In this document: positions 14,701 to 21,864 of the stretch, piece by piece | Numbering within the stretch: the stretch's first letter is position 1 | Layout of the letters: every line of letters begins with the position of its first letter | Assembly: GCF_900155545.1 (NCBI RefSeq) | Contig: NZ_LT732526.1 | Span: 580,677 to 614,424, forward strand | Source of the DNA: Clostridium sp. Marseille-P2415 | GTDB lineage: Bacteria > Bacillota > Clostridia > Lachnospirales > Lachnospiraceae | DNA length: 33,748 nucleotides | Reading direction: 5' to 3' | The notes under the pieces: generated by a model | The model's input: the letters and a program-made list of their open reading frames with translations, nothing else | The model's database searches: none | What the model was told of the DNA's origin: nothing | Program-made: the position numbers and the translations under genes

Positions 14701-15936
14701 ATGAAGAGAGTTACGGCAATTGTTTTAAGCTGCTTTTTGCTGTTTTTCTGTTTATGCCGGCCGGCGGCAGGGCAGGTGCCGGATATAGCGGTAGCCTCGG
14801 ACATGATTATCCAGGCAGAAGAGGCTAAGGAAGCGAATACGGAAGGCGGTCCGGCTTTGCAGTCTCCCAGCGCCGTTTTAATGGAAGCATCAACCGGACA
14901 GATTATCTACGAAAAGGATGCGGATGTGAAGCGGAGTCCGGCGAGCATCACCAAAATCATGACGCTTATTCTGATCTTTGATGCTCTGGACTCCGGTAAG
15001 ATCAAGCTTACGGATGAGGTTGTGACCAGCGCCCATGCAAAATCCATGGGAGGCTCCCAGGTATTTTTGGAGGAGGGGGAAGTCCAGACGGTGGAAACCC
15101 TGATCAAGTGTATTGTCATAGCATCAGGGAATGACGCCTCCGTAACCATGGCAGAATACATAGCAGGTACGGAAGAGGAATTCGTAAAAATGATGAATGA
15201 GCGGGCGGCCGGGCTTGGGATGACCAACACTCATTTTGAGGATTGCTGCGGCCTTACTGATTCCCAGACTCATGTAACAACTGCCAGGGATATCGCACTC
15301 ATGTCAAGAGAGCTGATCAATAAGTATCCTCAGATTCATAATTATTCCACCATATGGATGGAAAATATCACCCATGTGACAAAGCAGGGGACCAAGGAAT
15401 TCGGCCTTTCCAATACCAACAAGCTGTTAAAAATGGCTACTAATTTTAATGTAACCGGATTAAAGACGGGTTCTACCTCTCTGGCAAAATATTGTCTCTC
15501 CGCTACTGCGGAAAAGGATGGGGTCCGTCTCATCGCCTCCATTATGGCAGCTCCTGACTATAAAGTCCGGTTTGCCGATGCGCAGACCCTGCTGAATTAT
15601 GGGTATGCCAATTGCAAGCTGTATGAAGATAAGGAAATGCTTCCTCTCCCTGATATGGTAGTGGATAACGGAGTGGTGGATAAAGTTCCTCTAAAATATG
15701 GCGGTTCATTTTCCTACTTAAGCCTTAAGGGGGAGGATTTTACAGCCATTGAAAAGAAGCTGGAACTGGTACCCTCCATTCCCGCGCCGGTAGAAGAGGG
15801 GCAGACGGCAGGAACTTTGATTTATACCCTGGGAGGTGAAAAAATCGGAGAGGTGCCCGTATTGACGGCGGGAGCGGTCCGGGAAGCAAAATTTGCTGAT
15901 TATTTTAAGCGCTTGTGGAAGGCGTTTAACCTGTAA
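14701..15936 (+). CDS. D-alanyl-D-alanine carboxypeptidase (DacF/PBP5 type)
   Basis: A 411-residue secreted low-molecular-weight penicillin-binding protein that trims the terminal D-Ala from peptidoglycan stem peptides. A signal peptide covers about residues 1-24 (cleavage near AAG-QV). The serine peptidase S11 domain shows all three motifs: S82-I-T-K85, S142-G-N144 and K255-T-G257. A C-terminal PBP5_C beta domain (about 305-395) precedes a final amphipathic helix (FADYFKRLWKAF) that likely attaches the protein to the membrane. The start is ATG 14701 with GGGGATCG about 10 nt upstream. It stands alone between the deacetylase gene (divergent) and a strong terminator. Possible role in vegetative wall or spore cortex cannot be separated here. 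Confidence 0.94.
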   Translation: MKRVTAIVLSCFLLFFCLCRPAAGQVPDIAVASDMIIQAEEAKEANTEGGPALQSPSAVLMEASTGQIIYEKDADVKRSPASITKIMTLILIFDALDSGKIKLTDEVVTSAHAKSMGGSQVFLEEGEVQTVETLIKCIVIASGNDASVTMAEYIAGTEEEFVKMMNERAAGLGMTNTHFEDCCGLTDSQTHVTTARDIALMSRELINKYPQIHNYSTIWMENITHVTKQGTKEFGLSNTNKLLKMATNFNVTGLKTGSTSLAKYCLSATAEKDGVRLIASIMAAPDYKVRFADAQTLLNYGYANCKLYEDKEMLPLPDMVVDNGVVDKVPLKYGGSFSYLSLKGEDFTAIEKKLELVPSIPAPVEEGQTAGTLIYTLGGEKIGEVPVLTAGAVREAKFADYFKRLWKAFNL

Positions 15937-15943
15937 TATATCC

Positions 15944-15985
15944 AAAGGATCTGGCATGGACGATCGTGCCAGATCCTTTTTGTTT
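15944..15985 (+). terminator. Intrinsic terminator after the carboxypeptidase gene
   Basis: AAAGGATCTGGCA (15944-15956) pairs perfectly with TGCCAGATCCTTT (15967-15979), 10-nt loop, then TTGTTT. Confidence 0.9.
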
Positions 15986-16043
15986 ACAGGAAAATTCTCC
16001 GAGCTCCCCGATAAAATAAAAAAGCAATTCATGCGGGAGGTTC

Positions 16044-16133
16044 ATGACGTTTAAGAGGAAGAAGCCACGGAAGAGGCAGCGCGGCAGCACTGGAGTCAGA
16101 CAAGTCAGACCCTTTCTTATAGAAAGGTTTTGA
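16044..16133 (+). CDS. Possible 29-residue very basic peptide
   Basis: ATG 16044 reads 29 codons to TGA 16131. GGGAGG ends 3 nt before the ATG, which is closer than ideal. The peptide starts MTFKRKKPRKRQRGS and has about eleven Lys/Arg. It lies in the 334-nt gap between the carboxypeptidase gene and the PspC operon; the rest of that gap holds a terminator (15944-15985) and the promoter/operator region from 16160 on. It may well be non-coding. Confidence 0.2.
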   Translation: MTFKRKKPRKRQRGSTGVRQVRPFLIERF

Positions 16134-16159
16134 TGTACTTTAAAAAAATATAATAGGTG

Positions 16160-16188
16160 TTGACAACTAATATTATATAACATATAAT
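16160..16188 (+). promoter_or_regulatory. Consensus sigma-A promoter of the PspC-PadR operon
   Basis: TTGACA (16160-16165), exactly 17 nt, TATAAT (16183-16188): both hexamers match the consensus perfectly. Such a strong core promoter is usually held down by a repressor, in keeping with the inverted repeats that overlap it. Confidence 0.85.
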
Positions 16189-16232
16189 ATATATTATACG
16201 AGGTATAATATAAAGCAAAAAATAATATTATA
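16170..16232. promoter_or_regulatory. Cluster of AT-rich inverted repeats, likely PadR operators
   Basis: Three symmetric elements: a 9-3-9 inverted repeat at 16170-16190 covering the -10 box (arms ATATTATAT and ATATAATAT), a perfect 10-3-10 repeat at 16190-16212 (arms TATATTATAC and GTATAATATA) around the start of transcription, and a perfect 10-nt palindrome ATAATATTAT at 16223-16232. The shared ATATTATA/TATAATAT core suggests one regulator, most simply the PadR protein encoded second in the operon. Confidence 0.6.
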
Positions 16233-16270
16233 TATTTGTACATCATAAAGAGAAAGGGAGGTGGGCGGTC

Positions 16271-16519
16271 GTGGAGAGAAAACGTTTGTACCGGTCCGTG
16301 AAGAACAAGGTTATCTGCGGTGTGTGCGGTGGAATCGGAGAGTACCTTCAGGTAGATCCTGTCATGATCAGACTTATATGGGTTCTCCTGATGCTGCTCC
16401 AGCCATGGCGTCATTTATTCCATTTGTTCCTCGGCTTTTCCCTGATGGGAGGCAGCCTGATTCTTTATATCATCGCGGCGGTAATTATTCCCAAGGTGCC
16501 GAAGGATGAGAGCAGGTAG
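16271..16519 (+). CDS. PspC-domain membrane protein (first copy)
   Basis: 82 residues from a GTG start at 16271; GGGAGGTGG lies 6 nt upstream. The PspC domain is plain: KRLYRSVKNKVICGVCGGIGEYLQVDPVMIRLIW split around the CGVCGGI turn, then a hydrophobic hairpin ending LYIIAAVIIP. PspC domains sense or bind envelope stress partners; in Firmicutes they occur with LiaF-like systems. It is the first gene of a five-gene operon that ends with a second PspC gene. A longer frame starting at 16261 in another register is a shadow. No role beyond envelope association can be assigned. Confidence 0.88.
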   Translation: MERKRLYRSVKNKVICGVCGGIGEYLQVDPVMIRLIWVLLMLLQPWRHLFHLFLGFSLMGGSLILYIIAAVIIPKVPKDESR

Positions 16520-16554
16520 CGGATTTTTTAAGATTCGAAGATAGGAGTGGGCAT

Positions 16555-16875
16555 ATGGTTTTTAACACAGGAGCAGCACTATTGGACGCCATTGTCCTGG
16601 CGGTTGTGTCAAGGGATCAGGAAGGTACCTATGGATATAAGATCACACAGGATGTGAGGAACGTCATTGAGATCTCAGAATCAACCCTGTATCCGGTACT
16701 CCGCAGGCTGCAGAAGGAAGAGTGCCTGGAGGTCTATGATCTGGCATTTGACGGAAGAAACCGAAGATATTATAAAATTACGGAAAAGGGACGGGTTCAA
16801 TTGAATCTCTATAAAGGCGAATGGGAAGGCTATTCGCAGAAGATATCCCGGATTTTTGAGGAGGCACATATATGA
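16555..16875 (+). CDS. PadR-family transcriptional regulator
   Basis: 106 residues, one winged-helix domain with the PadR signature: LDAIVLAVVSRDQEGTYGYKI, then the recognition helix region SESTLYPVLRRLQKEECLEVY and wing RNRRYYKITEKGRVQL. Short PadR proteins of this subfamily act as dimeric repressors. ATG 16555 has AGGAG upstream. Its TGA overlaps the next gene's ATG (ATGA), so regulator and the HAAS-domain protein are translationally coupled. This PadR-HAAS/DUF1700 pairing is common in Firmicutes and suggests a regulator with its membrane effector. Autoregulation through the AT-rich inverted repeats at 16170-16232 is likely but inferred. Confidence 0.92.
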   Translation: MVFNTGAALLDAIVLAVVSRDQEGTYGYKITQDVRNVIEISESTLYPVLRRLQKEECLEVYDLAFDGRNRRYYKITEKGRVQLNLYKGEWEGYSQKISRIFEEAHI

Positions 16876-17615
16876 ACAGGGATGAGTTTATGAGAGAGCT
16901 GGAATATCTGCTGTCGGATATTCCCGATGAAGAAAAGGTGGAAGCCATCGGATATTACAGGGATTATCTGGAGGAAGCAGGGCCGGAAAAGGAAGAAGAA
17001 GTCATCAGAGAATTTGGGAGTCCGGAACGCATTGCTTCCATTATCCGTTCGGATATATCCGGCAATTTAGCGGATGGAGGAGAGTTCACGGAAAGCGGTT
17101 ATCAGGATGAACGGTTTAAAGATCCCAATTTTCAGATGGCAAAGCGGTATGATCTCCCGGAAGCCTCGGATTATAAAAGGGAGTATGAGAGGGAGTCCGG
17201 TAAGGGCCGCGCAAAAAAAGGCAGTCCCGCGGATTCCAACCGGATCGTAAAAACCGTTTTATGGATTTTACTAATTATTGCGGCGTCACCCATACTTTTT
17301 GGAATAGGCGGCGGCATGATGGGACTGGTAAGCGGTCTTCTTGGCTGCCTTCTGGCGGCGGTCATCGTGGTCGGTGCGGGAACAGCCGCTCTCCTTGTGG
17401 CCGGAGTTGCCATGGTTCTGGCCGGAATTGTTTCCATGGTTATCCACCCCCTAAGTGGGATATTGCTTTTGGGACTGGGGATACTGATTCTTGGTCTCGG
17501 CCTTCTTGCACTGGCTGTCAGCGGCGCTTTTTACGGAAAATTCCTGCCTTTTCTGTTCCGGAGCTGCGTGAACGCCATTAGCGGATTATTTCATGGAAGG
17601 AGGGGCCGTTCATGA
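16872..17615 (+). CDS. HAAS/DUF1700-family membrane protein
   Basis: 247 residues. The N-terminal 60 residues are the soluble helical HAAS/DUF1700 module (MNRDEFMRELEYLLSDIP, GYYRDYLEEAGPEKEEEVI, FGSPERIASII). A charged linker follows to about residue 128, then an extended Gly/Ala-rich hydrophobic region to about 228 with three to four membrane segments, and a short basic tail. Overlaps padR upstream and the DUF4097 gene downstream by the ATGA arrangement at both ends, so the three genes form a tightly coupled unit. Family knowledge: these proteins are encoded next to PadR regulators and often with DUF4097 proteins; the molecular role is not established. Confidence 0.87.
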   Translation: MNRDEFMRELEYLLSDIPDEEKVEAIGYYRDYLEEAGPEKEEEVIREFGSPERIASIIRSDISGNLADGGEFTESGYQDERFKDPNFQMAKRYDLPEASDYKREYERESGKGRAKKGSPADSNRIVKTVLWILLIIAASPILFGIGGGMMGLVSGLLGCLLAAVIVVGAGTAALLVAGVAMVLAGIVSMVIHPLSGILLLGLGILILGLGLLALAVSGAFYGKFLPFLFRSCVNAISGLFHGRRGRS

Positions 17616-18511
17616 AAAAGTTTATAAAAATATGTTTGATAGCCGGAGGTATCTGCGTTCTCATAGGCGGAGGTATCGCGTTCACAGCAGCGGCCTTAGG
17701 CGGGGATTTGCTGGATGTTGTACCCCAAAGGGCCGTCCAGTGGAGGAAGGAAATCCCGGGAATAACTCTTGACGGTTTCTGGGAGGATCTCGATGATTAT
17801 TATGGCCGGGAATACACGGATATAGCGGAGGAAGGACAGGAAATTTATTCCTCTTCCGAAGTAAAGAAACTGGATGTGGCCGCACGTGCAGGAAGCGTGG
17901 TCTTTGTAGAGGATCCGGCTGGTGACAGGATCAGGGTGTTCTGTAACAGGGATGAAACTCATTGGAGCCGGTTTGAAGAGAATGAGAAACTGGAACTGCA
18001 GGTATACCCTGGCCGGAAAGGAAGCGGAGACGATTCCGGACTGCTGTTTACCATTCATGTACCTAAGGATTACCATTTTTCCAGCGTGAGTTTGAAGCTG
18101 GCCCATTCCAATGGGTCTTCAGACCAGGAGGAGCCGGCTCCGGTTCTCATGGCCCAGTCTCTGTCTGCTGATGAAATGAACCTGGAAACAAAGGCAGGCA
18201 CCATAAAGATCAGTCAGGGCAATGCAGGAGATCTTAACATTGTAAGTGATGTGGGTGCTGTGGATTTTTCCGGAACCACTTCCGGTAATATTGATGCGGT
18301 ATGCAGGGTCGGTGCCATTCGAATGGAGCTGGCTGGAAAAAAAGAAGATTACAATTATGATATCCAGTGCAGGCTGGGAGCGGTAAAGATAGGCGAAGAA
18401 AGCAGCGCAGCCTTAAAAAGCAAGGACACAATGGATAACGGAGCCGGCAAAAACATGGATTTGGAATGTGAAACAGGTGCGATCCAGGTGGATTTTATGA
18501 ATGAATTATAA
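17612..18511 (+). CDS. DUF4097-family membrane-anchored beta-rich protein
   Basis: 299 residues. One N-terminal membrane segment (about residues 5-28, IKICLIAGGICVLIGGGIAFT) anchors a repetitive beta-solenoid-like domain. Repeated short blocks such as LDVAARAGSVVFVED, NLETKAGTIKISQGNAGDL, SDVGAVDFSGTTSGNI, CRVGAIRMELAGK and CRLGAVKIGEES show the G-A/T-hydrophobic rhythm of DUF4097. Such proteins are found with PspC/LiaF and PadR-DUF1700 genes, pointing to the envelope. The start overlaps the previous stop (ATGA). A 47-nt gap with GAAAGGAG precedes the final pspC-like gene. Orientation relative to the membrane is not certain. Confidence 0.85.
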   Translation: MKKFIKICLIAGGICVLIGGGIAFTAAALGGDLLDVVPQRAVQWRKEIPGITLDGFWEDLDDYYGREYTDIAEEGQEIYSSSEVKKLDVAARAGSVVFVEDPAGDRIRVFCNRDETHWSRFEENEKLELQVYPGRKGSGDDSGLLFTIHVPKDYHFSSVSLKLAHSNGSSDQEEPAPVLMAQSLSADEMNLETKAGTIKISQGNAGDLNIVSDVGAVDFSGTTSGNIDAVCRVGAIRMELAGKKEDYNYDIQCRLGAVKIGEESSAALKSKDTMDNGAGKNMDLECETGAIQVDFMNEL

Positions 18512-18558
18512 TACAATGACTACAGTTACATGTCAGAGGGAAGAAAGGAGACATACAA

Positions 18559-18747
18559 ATGGAAGGCAATCAGAAAAGATTATACCGTTCCGATACGGAC
18601 AAAATGCTTTGCGGGGTATGTGGAGGGATCGCAGAATATTTTGATGTGGATACTACCATCATCCGCCTGTTATGGGCGGTGTTAGGCTGTTCAGGCGCAG
18701 GCATCGTGGCATATTTTATAGCGGCTGTCATTATTCCAAGGAGATAA
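18559..18747 (+). CDS. PspC-domain membrane protein (second copy)
   Basis: 62 residues, ATG 18559 with AAAGGAG 10 nt upstream. It repeats the PspC pattern of the first gene: QKRLYRSDTDKMLCGVCGGI, AEYFDVDTTIIRLLW, and a C-terminal AYFIAAVIIPRR. It is shorter because the segment between the two hydrophobic parts is compact. Two PspC paralogues therefore bracket the PadR-HAAS-DUF4097 genes. It is the last gene of the operon, with a hairpin terminator 25 nt after its stop. Confidence 0.88.
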   Translation: MEGNQKRLYRSDTDKMLCGVCGGIAEYFDVDTTIIRLLWAVLGCSGAGIVAYFIAAVIIPRR

Positions 18748-18772
18748 GCGGATCTCAATGCTTGGATTCTGA

Positions 18773-18825
18773 AAAAGAGGCAGGCCATAGCGGATGAACC
18801 GTTCCGCTGTGTCCTGCCTTTTCCC
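18773..18825 (+). terminator. Terminator after the PspC-PadR operon
   Basis: Outer GGCAGG (18779-18784) with CCTGCC (18813-18818), extended by A/T pairs, and inner AGCGGA (18789-18794) with TCCGCT (18803-18808), then TTTTCCC. Confidence 0.7.
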
Positions 18826-18849
18826 TGTAAAATACCGGAAAAAAATTAC

Positions 18850-18878
18850 GTTTAATTCTTCTGGCAGCGGGCATACTC
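18850..18878 (+). promoter_or_regulatory. Possible forespore (sigma-G-like) promoter of the spore protein gene
   Basis: GTTTA (18850-18854), 17-nt spacer, CATACTC (18872-18878), compared with the known sigma-G consensus of a G-x-A-T-A-like -35 and CATxxTA -10. The match is partial; the gene product makes forespore control likely. Confidence 0.3.
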
Positions 18879-18909
18879 TCTTTAGATTTGTGAAAGGAGA
18901 TGCAAATAT

Positions 18910-19131
18910 ATGTCAAAAGGAAAGAAAAATGAACCATTTGATCCTCATAATATGAAGCCGGAGGAAATACTTAAATTCGAAATCGCTACGGAGCTTGGTC
19001 TTGGCGACAAAGTGGTAAATGGAGGCTGGCGCAGCCTGACCGCAAAGGAAAGCGGACGGATTGGGGGCCTGATTACGAAAAGAAAAAGAGAACTGAAAAA
19101 AGACGCTCTTGTGAAAGAAGAGGAAGCATAG
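18910..19131 (+). CDS. Small acid-soluble spore protein, alpha/beta type
   Basis: 73 residues from ATG 18910 with GAAAGGAG upstream. The alpha/beta SASP pattern is clear: LKFEIATELGLGDKV carries the protease (GPR) cleavage region at FE-IA, and RSLTAKESGRIGGLITKRKREL the second DNA-contact helix with the conserved G-x-x-G-G. These proteins coat and protect spore DNA and are later degraded as amino acid supply. The N-terminal Lys/Pro-rich part and Glu-rich tail are longer than in the major Bacillus SASPs, suggesting a minor clostridial form. This shows that the organism sporulates. Single gene between two unrelated operons. Confidence 0.9.
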   Translation: MSKGKKNEPFDPHNMKPEEILKFEIATELGLGDKVVNGGWRSLTAKESGRIGGLITKRKRELKKDALVKEEEA

Positions 19132-19143
19132 GGAAACATTTCC

Positions 19144-19172
19144 TTGCGCCATAAGCAAAAATCTTTTATAAT
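19144..19172 (+). promoter_or_regulatory. Candidate promoter of the cobalamin operon
   Basis: TTGCGC (19144-19149), 17-nt spacer, TATAAT (19167-19172), 21 nt before the cbiD start. The resulting leader is too short for an AdoCbl riboswitch. Confidence 0.6.
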
Positions 19173-19193
19173 GTACATCGAAGAGGAAAAAAT

Positions 19194-20450
19194 ATGGAAA
19201 AACACGAATTAAGAAGCGGATTCACCACGGGAACCTGCGCCGCTGTTGCTGCCAAGGCAGCAGCAGCCATGCTGCTTACCGGAAGTGAACTGGAACATAT
19301 GGAGCTTATGACGCCAAAAGGAAGGTTTGCCGATTTATCCCTTTTCCATGTCGCCTTAAACCGGGAAAAAGCGGTCTGTGCGGTTAAAAAAGATGCCGGA
19401 GATGATCCGGATGTAACGGATCAGGCCCTGGTATTTGCCTCCGTGGAATATTTTAATGGAAAAGAGGATGAGCCGGTAAAAAGATGTTATTGTTGGAACG
19501 GGGAAGAAGCGGACGGCGTAAGTCCGCTTTTTTTGGCTGCCGGAGAAGGGATTGGACTGGTGACAAGGCCAGGACTTTCCTGTCCCGTGGGTATGCCGGC
19601 CATTAATCCGGTCCCCCGCAGCATGATATTCCATGGCGTGGAGGAAGCGAGAAGGAAAGCCGGTTTTGAGGGTTCCTTAAAAATATGCATCTGGATGCCG
19701 GAGGGAAGAAACCTGGCGGAGAAGACCTTTAATCCAAAGCTTGGGATCAAAGGGGGCCTTTCGGTTCTAGGAACCACCGGGATTGTGAACCCCATGAGCG
19801 AAGCGGCTCTTACGGCTACCATACGTCTGGAACTGCATATGAAAGCGGTGGCAGGCATCAGACGGGTCATTCTGACTCCGGGAAATTATGGGGAGGCATT
19901 CATAAAGGAAGCTCTTGGCCTATTCATGGAAGAAGGAGTCACCTGCAGCAATTTCATCGGGGATGCCTTAGAGATGGCGGGAGAAGAGGGCTTCGGCCAG
20001 ATCCTGCTTACAGGGCATATCGGGAAGCTTATCAAGGTCGCGGGAGGTGTATCCAATACCCATTCCAAATATGGGGACCGCCGTATGGAAATTTTGTGGG
20101 ACTGTACCGCTGCCTCATTGGAAGGGAAAAGCTTTAAAAGAAGCAGCATTGGGATGGAATTGAAAAATAAGATCCTTCTGGCAAATACCATGGAGGAAGC
20201 CGCTGGGATTTTAAAGGATTACGGAATACTGGAGCCTGTAATGGAAGAGGCAGTAAACAGAATACAGAAATTTGCCTCCCTTTGGGCAGGCGGGATAAAG
20301 GTGGAAGTGGTGACATTTTCCACCGTTTACGGGATACTGGGAATGAGCCGGGAAGCACAGGCACTCATTGGGCTGTTCGCCGGGATGACCGGAGATACGG
20401 ATAAACAGGAGGATAAAGTATGGCTGGAACCATGTATGGGATCGGAGTAG
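19194..20450 (+). CDS. cbiD: Cobalt-precorrin-5B (C1)-methyltransferase
   Basis: 418 residues. Methylates C1 of cobalt-precorrin-5B with S-adenosylmethionine in the anaerobic cobalamin pathway. The family N-terminus RSGFTTGTCAAVAAKAA is present, as are GIGLVTRPGL-x-PVG and INPVPRSMI, and later GTTGIVNPMSEAA and the GHIGKLIKVAGGVSNTHS segment. It runs somewhat longer than the typical 360-380 residues, mainly from a C-terminal extension. ATG 19194 has GAGG 8 nt upstream. First gene of the operon; its last 31 nt overlap the next gene, whose ribosome-binding site is inside cbiD. Confidence 0.95.
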   Translation: MEKHELRSGFTTGTCAAVAAKAAAAMLLTGSELEHMELMTPKGRFADLSLFHVALNREKAVCAVKKDAGDDPDVTDQALVFASVEYFNGKEDEPVKRCYCWNGEEADGVSPLFLAAGEGIGLVTRPGLSCPVGMPAINPVPRSMIFHGVEEARRKAGFEGSLKICIWMPEGRNLAEKTFNPKLGIKGGLSVLGTTGIVNPMSEAALTATIRLELHMKAVAGIRRVILTPGNYGEAFIKEALGLFMEEGVTCSNFIGDALEMAGEEGFGQILLTGHIGKLIKVAGGVSNTHSKYGDRRMEILWDCTAASLEGKSFKRSSIGMELKNKILLANTMEEAAGILKDYGILEPVMEEAVNRIQKFASLWAGGIKVEVVTFSTVYGILGMSREAQALIGLFAGMTGDTDKQEDKVWLEPCMGSE

Positions 20451-21097
20451 GGCCGGGAGATCCGGAGCTGATGACCTTAAAAGCGGCAAAGAGGATCCGG
20501 GAATTAAACATCATCGCTATTCCGCATAAAGAGAAGGAATTATGTACTGCATATCAGATCGCCAGGCAGGCGGTACCGGAAATAGAGGAAAAGGAATGCA
20601 TTTATCTGCCCATGCCCATGACAAAGGATAAAAAGGTGCTGGAGGAAAGCCATGACCTGGCGGCCAGGGCCGTGATGGAACATCTGGACAGGGGAGAAGA
20701 CGTGGGATTTATAACGCTGGGGGATGTAAGCATTTATTCAACCTGCAGTTATCTGCTGGACAGGCTCTGGAAGGAGGGGTATGCCACCCGCCTGGAATGC
20801 GGAATTCCTTCCTTTTGCGCCGCTGCGGCCAGATTGGGGGTTCCGCTGGTATCGGGGGCAGAGGAGCTTCACATCATCCCTGCTTCCTATCAGGTAAAGG
20901 ATGCTTTAAAGCTTTCCGGTGTAAAGGTGCTCATGAAAGCGGGCAGACAGATGGAAGCGGTAAAGGAAGAAATCAGAAAATGCAGGTCCAGCGCCGTCAT
21001 GGTGGAGAACTGCGGGATGCAGTCGGAACGGATCTATCATTCCCTGGATGAAATCCCGGAAGACGCAGGCTATTATTCATTGTTGATTGTGAGGTAA
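20420..21097 (+). CDS. cbiL: Cobalt-factor II C20-methyltransferase
   Basis: 225 residues, tetrapyrrole methylase fold. It adds the C20 methyl group to cobalt-factor II (cobalt-sirohydrochlorin). The N-terminal SAM-binding loop GIGVGPGDPELMTLKAAKRI, the middle GDVSIYSTCSYL and GIPSFCAAAARLGVPL are those of CbiL/CobI. The start ATG 20420 follows GGAGG by 7 nt and lies inside cbiD, giving a 31-nt overlap; a second ATG at 20432 is possible but less well placed. The stop is 2 nt before cbiF. Length is normal. Confidence 0.94.
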   Translation: MAGTMYGIGVGPGDPELMTLKAAKRIRELNIIAIPHKEKELCTAYQIARQAVPEIEEKECIYLPMPMTKDKKVLEESHDLAARAVMEHLDRGEDVGFITLGDVSIYSTCSYLLDRLWKEGYATRLECGIPSFCAAAARLGVPLVSGAEELHIIPASYQVKDALKLSGVKVLMKAGRQMEAVKEEIRKCRSSAVMVENCGMQSERIYHSLDEIPEDAGYYSLLIVR

Positions 21098-21099
21098 AA

Positions 21100-21864
21100 A
21101 TGGTACATATAGTGGGAGCAGGTCCGGGAGCACCGGACTTAATCACGGTAAGAGGAAAGGAATTGCTGCTGCGGGCAGATGTGATCATTTATGCAGGTTC
21201 TCTGGTAAATCCGGTTCTGTTAGAAGGGAGAAAGGAAGGCTGCCAGGTTTATGACAGCGCGGAAATGACCCTGGAGGAAGTGATCGCTGTGATGGAGAAA
21301 GCGGAAAAAGAAGGAAAGACGACGGTACGGCTCCATACCGGGGACCCCTGTATCTATGGCGCAATAAGGGAGCAGATGGACGAGCTGGACGCAAGGGGGA
21401 TTTCTTATGATGTCTGCCCGGGGGTCAGCTCCTTTTGCGGTGCGGCATCGGCACTTAAGATGGAATATACCCTTCCCCGGGTATCCCAGAGTGTGGTCAT
21501 TACCCGTATGGCAGGCAGGACGCCGGTGCCGGAGCGGGAATCCATCGCTTCCTTTGCAGCCCATGGCACCACCATGGTGATTTTCTTAAGCACAGGGATG
21601 TTAGATGCTTTGGCAGAAGAACTGATAAAGGGCGGTTATGCTCCGGATACGCCAGCTGCCATCGTTTACAAGGCCACCTGGGATGAAGAGAAGACCGTGA
21701 TCTGTACGGTGGAAAGCTTAAGCGAAGGTGCAAAACGGGAGAGTATAAGGAAAACGGCTCTGATTCTTGTGGGCAATGCAGTGGCTCAGAACGCCTATGA
21801 GCGTTCCAGGCTTTATGATCCGGCCTTTACCACGGAATTCCGGAAGGGGACGGACGGGAAATGA
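21100..21864 (+). CDS. cbiF: Cobalt-precorrin-4 C11-methyltransferase
   Basis: 254 residues, SAM-dependent tetrapyrrole methylase. It begins MVHIVGAGPGAPDLITVRG, characteristic of CbiF/CobM, and has YAGSLVNP, LHTGDPCIYGAIREQMD, CPGVSSFCGAASAL and the distal VYKATW and R-K-T-A-L-ILVG segments. Methylates C11 of cobalt-precorrin-4. GAGGT precedes the start. Its TGA overlaps the cbiG ATG (ATGATG). Confidence 0.95.
   Translation: MVHIVGAGPGAPDLITVRGKELLLRADVIIYAGSLVNPVLLEGRKEGCQVYDSAEMTLEEVIAVMEKAEKEGKTTVRLHTGDPCIYGAIREQMDELDARGISYDVCPGVSSFCGAASALKMEYTLPRVSQSVVITRMAGRTPVPERESIASFAAHGTTMVIFLSTGMLDALAEELIKGGYAPDTPAAIVYKATWDEEKTVICTVESLSEGAKRESIRKTALILVGNAVAQNAYERSRLYDPAFTTEFRKGTDGK

Noticed and set aside
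15926-16414. 162-codon minus-strand frame spanning the terminator, the AT-rich promoter region and the first pspC gene
   Set aside because: It crosses a terminator, a consensus promoter and another gene's coding region, and reads as unstructured AT-driven sequence.
19132-19193. Expected AdoCbl riboswitch before cbiD
   Set aside because: The gap is only 62 nt and holds no B12-box-like sequence; a promoter fits instead.
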